NCBI GenBank assembly: GCA_902469555.1
Contig: CABRDB010000059.1
Location: forward strand, 1-8,912
Direction of reading: 5' to 3'
Length of the DNA: 8,912 bases
From: an uncultured Collinsella sp.
GTDB taxonomy: Bacteria > Actinomycetota > Coriobacteriia > Coriobacteriales > Coriobacteriaceae
Program-made: the position numbers and the translations under genes
Shown here: positions 5,650 through 8,912 of the stretch, piece by piece
Numbering within the stretch: position 1 is the stretch's first letter
Layout of the letters: each line of letters opens with the position of its first letter
The notes under the pieces: model-generated
Told to the model about the DNA's origin: nothing
Databases searched by the model: none
Seen by the model: only the letters and a program-made list of their open reading frames with translations

Positions 5650-5683
5650 TGCCGCATTGAACGCGGCACGGTGCCTCAGCACC
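5650..5683 (-). promoter_or_regulatory. Two hairpins in the 5' leader of the metal operon
   Basis: TGCCGC/GCGGCA (5650-5655/5663-5668, 7-nt loop) and GGTGC/GCACC (5670-5674/5679-5683, 4-nt loop) lie in the leader of about 80 nt before the DUF6110-like start. The segment between them (GGCACGGTGCC, 5665-5675) can pair with itself, so an alternative fold exists. No T-tract follows, so this is not an obvious attenuator. Confidence 0.45.
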
Positions 5684-5721
5684 CGAGTAAACAAGTTTGC
5701 TCGAGCACACTTTTGGAAAAT

Positions 5722-5750
5722 AGTTTAGTGTATCTAACTAATGAGGTCAA
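5722..5750 (-). promoter_or_regulatory. Promoter of the DUF6110-ATPase operon, with overlapping dyad
   Basis: On the - strand TTGACC (5750-5745), a 17-nt spacer and TAAACT (5727-5722) make a good promoter; the start is near 5715. An imperfect dyad, TAGTT...AACTA with inner TTAG-N5-CTAA (5721-5741), covers the -10 and spacer. Its AT-rich TTAG/CTAA layout recalls binding sites of DtxR/MntR-type metal regulators, but the match is partial and no regulator gene is in the window. Confidence 0.65.
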
Positions 5751-5792
5751 CAAAGGTTAACTTTTTGGAAATCTTGGGGCGCGATGTGACCA

Positions 5793-5806
5793 AGGGGACC
5801 GTCCCT
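5793..5806. repeat. Short REP-like palindrome
   Basis: AGGGGACCGTCCCT is a compact palindrome. GGGACGGTCCC-type sequences recur between genes in many bacterial genomes, often as REP-type elements. Only one copy is visible here, so its repeat status is a guess. The surrounding 5751-5824 holds no gene that I can support. Confidence 0.35.
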
Positions 5807-5824
5807 GCGCCACACCCACAAAAC

Positions 5825-5852
5825 AATGGGCGCGCCAAACGGCACGCCCATT
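5825..5852 (-). terminator. Second terminator-like hairpin downstream of gatB
   Basis: AATGGGCG (5825-5832) pairs with CGCCCATT (5845-5852). After one mismatch, GCC/GGC closes an AAAC loop. On the - strand the stem is followed by GTTTTGTG, fitting an intrinsic terminator that insulates the metal operon promoter from gatB read-through. Confidence 0.6.
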
Positions 5853-5900
5853 CACTCTATTCCATTCAGCCCACCTGACCCGAACGGCCGAGTCGTCGCA

Positions 5901-6041
5901 GAACCCGGGAGCCCCGGCAGGGCGGGTGCTTGCTCAAAATGAGTTCCGCACGCAAAGAAGGCCACTTAATGTGGCCTTCGTCTTGCGCAGGACTGTTTGA
6001 AATTTTGAGGAAGCACCCGCCCTGCCGGGGCTCCCGGGTTC
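5901..6041. repeat. 141-bp element with perfect 31-bp inverted arms
   Basis: The left arm 5901-5931 (starts GAACCCGGGAGCC) is the exact reverse complement of 6011-6041. After one mismatch, CTCAAAAT (5933-5940) pairs with ATTTTGAG (6002-6009), CGCAA (5951-5955) with TTGCG (5983-5987), and GAAGGCCAC (5957-5965) with GTGGCCTTC (5971-5979). About 53 bp of nested pairing make one giant hairpin, beginning 4 nt after the gatB stop. No target-site duplication is visible at the flanks, and it encodes no credible protein. Confidence 0.9.
5957..5979 (-). terminator. Probable intrinsic terminator of the gat operon, at the apex of the inverted-repeat element
   Basis: A perfect 9-bp stem (GAAGGCCAC/GTGGCCTTC) with a 5-nt loop is followed on the - strand by TTTGCG, giving CUUCUUUG after the stem. 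It lies 67 nt past the gatB stop. Confidence 0.6.
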
Positions 6042-6045
6042 CCGC

Positions 6046-7722
6046 TTACGAAAGCGACGTTCTCAGCAACTCGTTGAAGAGCTTCGGGTTGCCCTTGCCG
6101 CGGCTCGCCTTCATGCACTGGCCCACCAAAAAGCCGATGACCTTCTGGTTGCCGTCACGATACTGCTGCGCCTGATCGGCACAGTTTGCCAGCACCTCGT
6201 CCACGATCGGCTGCAGCGCACCGGCATCGCTCACCTGACGCATGCCGCGCTCGTCGACGATCTTGTTGGGATCGTCACCGGTCTGGGCCATGGCCTCAAA
6301 GACCTCGTGCGCCTGGTTGGAGCTGATGGCATCGGTCGCCAGCAGCTTGGCGAGAGCCGCCACCTGAGCCGGCGCAATACCGGACTCGGCGAGCGACACG
6401 CCTGCCCCCTTAAGGTAGGCGATCATCTCGTTCACCAGCAAGTTTGCGACCGTCTGGGCCTCCTTGCCAGCCATACCGGCAGCGGCCGTCTCAAAGAAGT
6501 CGGCAAACTCGGGGTCGCCGGCAATCTGCTCGGCATCGGCCGCCTTAATGCCAAAGTCGGCCTCAAAGCGGGCACGCTTGGCATCGGGCAGCTCGGGAAT
6601 CTCGCCACGGCAGCGGTCGATGAACTCGTCATCCAGATCGAACGGCGCCAGGTCGGGATCGGGGAACAGGCGATAGTCGTCGGCCGTCTCCTTCACACGC
6701 ATAACCACGGTACGCTTGCGGCTGGGCTCCCAGTGGCGGGTCTCCTGATAGATGATGCCGCCCTCCTCGAGCACCTCGGCCTGGCGGCAGATCTCGTAGG
6801 CAAGGCCGTCGTGCAGGCTCTTGAACGAGTTGAGGTTCTTAAGCTCGGTCTTGGTGCCCAGCTTGGTCTCGCCGCGGCGGCGCAGCGACACGTTACCGTC
6901 GCAGCGCATGGAACCCTTCTCCATGGAGCAGTCCGAAATGCCCAGCGTCACAAAGATGCGACGGAGCTTCTCCATAAACAGACGTGCTTCCTCGGGCGTA
7001 CGCAGATCGGGCTCAGTCACGAGCTCAATCAAAGGCGTGCCGCAGCGGTTGTAGTCGACGAGCGACTCGGCCGCGGCGGTAATGCGGCCTTCGGCACCGC
7101 CCACGTGCACCATCTTGGCGGCGTCCTCCTCCATGTGGATGCGCAGGATGCGGATGGGCACCGTGTAGGAGCCGTCCTCGCGACGCTCGGGCATCTGCAG
7201 GTTGGATGCATCGTAGCTGGCCAGGTGGCCGGCGCGCTGGTTGCCCTCGCGCATGGTCGACGTCATGGACGTGGACAGTCCCTCGGCGTTGGCCGAAGCG
7301 CTCGCCAGGCTCTGGGCCTCGGCCTCACCAAATGCGCAGTCGGGGCGCTCGGCGGCACCGCGACCGGTCACGTCCAGGTCCAGGTGGCCGTACATGGCAA
7401 AGGCAACCGGACCCTGCGTGGTCTGGAAGTTCTTGGCCATATCGGGATAGAAGTAGTGCTTGCGGTAGAACATCGAGTGGCGCTGGATCTCGCAGTTGGT
7501 GGCGAGACCGGCCTTGACGATGCTCTCGATGGCGCGCTTGTTGGGCACCGGCAGGGCGCCGGGCAGGCCCAGACACACCGGGCACACGTTGGCGTTGGGC
7601 TCGTCATCGTGGCTGAGCTTGCAGTTGCAGAACATCTTGGTATCGAGTGCGGTGAGCTCGGTATGGATCTCCAGGCCGATTACGGCCTCCCAATCCTGCA
7701 GGACCTCGGAAAGCTCCTTCAT
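6046..7722 (-). CDS. gatB: Aspartyl/glutamyl-tRNA amidotransferase subunit B
   Basis: 558 residues. GatB phosphorylates the side chain of Glu-tRNA(Gln) and/or Asp-tRNA(Asn), then amidates it with ammonia channelled from GatA, giving Gln-tRNA or Asn-tRNA. Seen: EAVIGLEIHTEL start, zinc cysteines C32, C34, C47, C50 (FCNC, CPVCLGLPG), YFYPDMAKN (about 90-98), HMEEDAAKMVH (196-206), GatB signature VDYNRCGTPLIE (222-233), CDGNVSLR, TELKNLNSF, DYRLFPDPDL, then a helical plus YqeY-like tail (about 380-558). The ATG at 7722 is chosen because GGAGG lies about 9 nt upstream and the family start follows; the frame remains open further upstream inside gatA. The ATG shares one base with the gatA stop (TAATG). 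The family is usually about 475-510 residues; the excess is an Ala/Ser/Glu-rich insertion at about 119-187. Confidence 0.97.
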   Translation of the reverse strand: MKELSEVLQDWEAVIGLEIHTELTALDTKMFCNCKLSHDDEPNANVCPVCLGLPGALPVPNKRAIESIVKAGLATNCEIQRHSMFYRKHYFYPDMAKNFQTTQGPVAFAMYGHLDLDVTGRGAAERPDCAFGEAEAQSLASASANAEGLSTSMTSTMREGNQRAGHLASYDASNLQMPERREDGSYTVPIRILRIHMEEDAAKMVHVGGAEGRITAAAESLVDYNRCGTPLIELVTEPDLRTPEEARLFMEKLRRIFVTLGISDCSMEKGSMRCDGNVSLRRRGETKLGTKTELKNLNSFKSLHDGLAYEICRQAEVLEEGGIIYQETRHWEPSRKRTVVMRVKETADDYRLFPDPDLAPFDLDDEFIDRCRGEIPELPDAKRARFEADFGIKAADAEQIAGDPEFADFFETAAAGMAGKEAQTVANLLVNEMIAYLKGAGVSLAESGIAPAQVAALAKLLATDAISSNQAHEVFEAMAQTGDDPNKIVDERGMRQVSDAGALQPIVDEVLANCADQAQQYRDGNQKVIGFLVGQCMKASRGKGNPKLFNELLRTSLS

Positions 7723-8912
7723 TACAGCTCGCCTCCCTTCCCGGCAAAATCGGGCGCGACGGAAAGCGCGGGCGCACCCGTGGCGGCATCGGCAAAGCCG
7801 CACTCCAGGGCGCGGGCAAACGTGAGCAGCTGACGGTCCTTAAAGGCAGGTCCCACCAACTGGGCAGAAACAGGCAGCTGAGTATCCTCACCCAAGCCCA
7901 GCGGCACCGAGATACCACCGTTGCCGCAAATGTTGAGCGAGATGGTGTACAGATCGGAGAGATACATCTGCGTGGGGTCGCTGATCTCGCCAAACTTAAA
8001 GGCCGTGCGCGGCGAGGCGGGCATGAGGATGGTGTCCACCTTGGCATACGCGGCGTCGTAGTCCTGCGTGATGAGCGTGCGGGCCTTTTGCGCGGCGTAA
8101 TAGTACTTGTCGTACACGCCCGAGCTCAGCAGGTAGGCGCCGAGCATCTGACGGCGCTTGGCCTCGGCGCCAAAGCCGTGGGCGCGCGAAAGCGAGCTCT
8201 GGTCGGACAGGTTGGCGCAGCCCTCCTCCTGATAGCCGTAGCGAATGCCGTCGAAGCGAGCCAGGTTGGAGAACGCCTCGGCCGGGCCGATGACATAGTA
8301 GGCGGCGATGGCGGCGTCCAGGTGCGGCAGGTCGACCTCCACGAGCTCGGCGCCCTGGTTCTGCAGCTCCTGGGCGGCGCGCTGAACAGCGGCCTTGACC
8401 TCGGGCGTCAGGCCCTCGGCCTCCATAAACGCGGGGATGATGCCCACGCGCTTGCCCTCGATGCTGTCGTTGAGATGCTCGGTAAAGTCGACGGCGCAAT
8501 CCTGGCTGGTGCAGTCGTACGGATCATGGCCCGCGCCGGTAAGCGCGTTCATGGCCAGCGCGACATCCTCGACCGTGCGGCCAAAGGGGCCCACCTGGTC
8601 AAGCGACGAGCCAAAGGCAACCACGCCGTAACGGCTCACGGCGCCATACGTGGGCTTAAAGCCCACCACGCCGCACAGCGACGCCGGCTGGCGAATGGAG
8701 CCACCGGTGTCCGAACCCAGCGAGAGCACGACCTCGCCCGAGGCGACGGCGGCAGCGGAGCCGCCCGAGGAGCCGCCGGGCACGCGCTCGGTATCCCAGG
8801 GGTTGTTGGTGCGGTGGAACGCCGAGCTCTCGGTGGAGCTGCCAAAGGCAAACTCGTCCATGTTTGCCTTGCCCATGGGCAGGCAGCCGGCATCGAGCAT
8901 GCGCTGGACGCA
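7722..8912 (-). CDS. gatA: Aspartyl/glutamyl-tRNA amidotransferase subunit A (N-terminus outside window)
   Basis: 396 residues are visible; the frame stays open to the right edge (CVQRMLDAG...), so the Met at 8900 is internal and about 80-90 residues are missing. GatA is the glutaminase of GatCAB, releasing ammonia from glutamine. Seen: GKANMDEFAFGSSTE, the amidase signature RVPGGSSGGSAAAVA with the cis-serine near 8771, and GSDTGGSIRQPA with the nucleophilic Ser near 8697-8699. The partner Lys of the Ser-cisSer-Lys triad should lie in the missing part. The rest follows the family (GFKPTYGAVSRYGVVAFGSS, SLDQVGPFGRTVEDVA, YYVIGPAEAFSNLARFDGIRYG, SVPLGL). It is coupled to gatB by the TAATG overlap; gatC is expected upstream, to the right of the window. 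Confidence 0.97.
   Translation of the reverse strand, partial: CVQRMLDAGCLPMGKANMDEFAFGSSTESSAFHRTNNPWDTERVPGGSSGGSAAAVASGEVVLSLGSDTGGSIRQPASLCGVVGFKPTYGAVSRYGVVAFGSSLDQVGPFGRTVEDVALAMNALTGAGHDPYDCTSQDCAVDFTEHLNDSIEGKRVGIIPAFMEAEGLTPEVKAAVQRAAQELQNQGAELVEVDLPHLDAAIAAYYVIGPAEAFSNLARFDGIRYGYQEEGCANLSDQSSLSRAHGFGAEAKRRQMLGAYLLSSGVYDKYYYAAQKARTLITQDYDAAYAKVDTILMPASPRTAFKFGEISDPTQMYLSDLYTISLNICGNGGISVPLGLGEDTQLPVSAQLVGPAFKDRQLLTFARALECGFADAATGAPALSVAPDFAGKGGEL

Noticed and set aside
5635..5694. N-terminal extension of the DUF6110-like protein to 101 residues
   Set aside because: The extension runs through two leader hairpins, lacks a ribosome site, and the family-like start is MKKSTFN at 5634.
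5901..6041. CRISPR, retron or insertion-sequence interpretation of the inverted repeat
   Set aside because: There are only two arms in inverted orientation, no direct repeats with spacers, no reverse transcriptase or transposase nearby, and no visible target-site duplication.
5930..6175. 81-codon + strand frame across the inverted-repeat element
   Set aside because: Its codons are dictated by the hairpin arms and the antisense of the gatB 3' end, so it is not a credible gene.
6307..7833. 508-codon + strand open frame opposite gatB
   Set aside because: Long antisense frames are expected in GC-rich genes. It lies opposite conserved GatB motifs, and the protein looks low-complexity (Gly/Leu/His-rich) without a family.

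Overview
The window looks like a high-GC actinobacterial chromosome, most likely class Coriobacteriia and probably Collinsella or a close relative. The basis is overall composition, a GatCAB amidotransferase, a one-piece tmRNA whose tag reads DNNSSFEPMALAA, and a metal ATPase paired with a DUF6110-like small membrane protein. This placement is a judgement from memory of similar genomes; no search was run.

Left part (1-1130, + strand): the end of a probable prophage. It holds the 3' part of an endolysin (zinc amidase plus SH3b domain) and, 3 nt later, a small single-span membrane protein. An 11-bp stem terminator follows, with A-rich and T-rich flanks suited to both directions. Immediately beyond lies the 3' end of ssrA (tmRNA, - strand, 1196-1559), a classic phage integration target, so one prophage/chromosome boundary probably lies here.

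Middle part: upstream of ssrA, on the opposite strand, is an unrecognised acidic helical protein (1797-2231) with an internal repeat. It converges on a toxin-antitoxin operon read leftwards: an RHH (RelB/DinJ-like) antitoxin with a long C-terminal extension, then a PIN-domain toxin starting in a GTGA overlap. A 17-bp inverted repeat over the predicted transcription start is a likely autoregulatory operator.

Metal region (3226-5750, - strand): one promoter with a dyad over its -10 drives a DUF6110-like single-span protein and, 18 nt later, a P1B-type ATPase. Its metal-site motif is Ser-Cys-Ala rather than Cys-Pro-Cys, and its HMA-like N-terminus has no CxxC. The pair resembles the mycobacterial PacL/Ctp efflux modules. 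A strong terminator ends the operon, and its U-tract runs into the -35 box of the toxin-antitoxin promoter.

Right part (5751-8912, - strand): gatA (5' end off the window) and gatB, joined by a 1-nt TAATG overlap. GatB carries about 65 extra residues within its catalytic domain. Four nt past the gatB stop is a 141-bp element with perfect 31-bp inverted arms around a terminator hairpin, followed by a second terminator-like hairpin and a small REP-like palindrome. Apart from the prophage and the toxin-antitoxin pair, most of the window is ordinary core chromosome.
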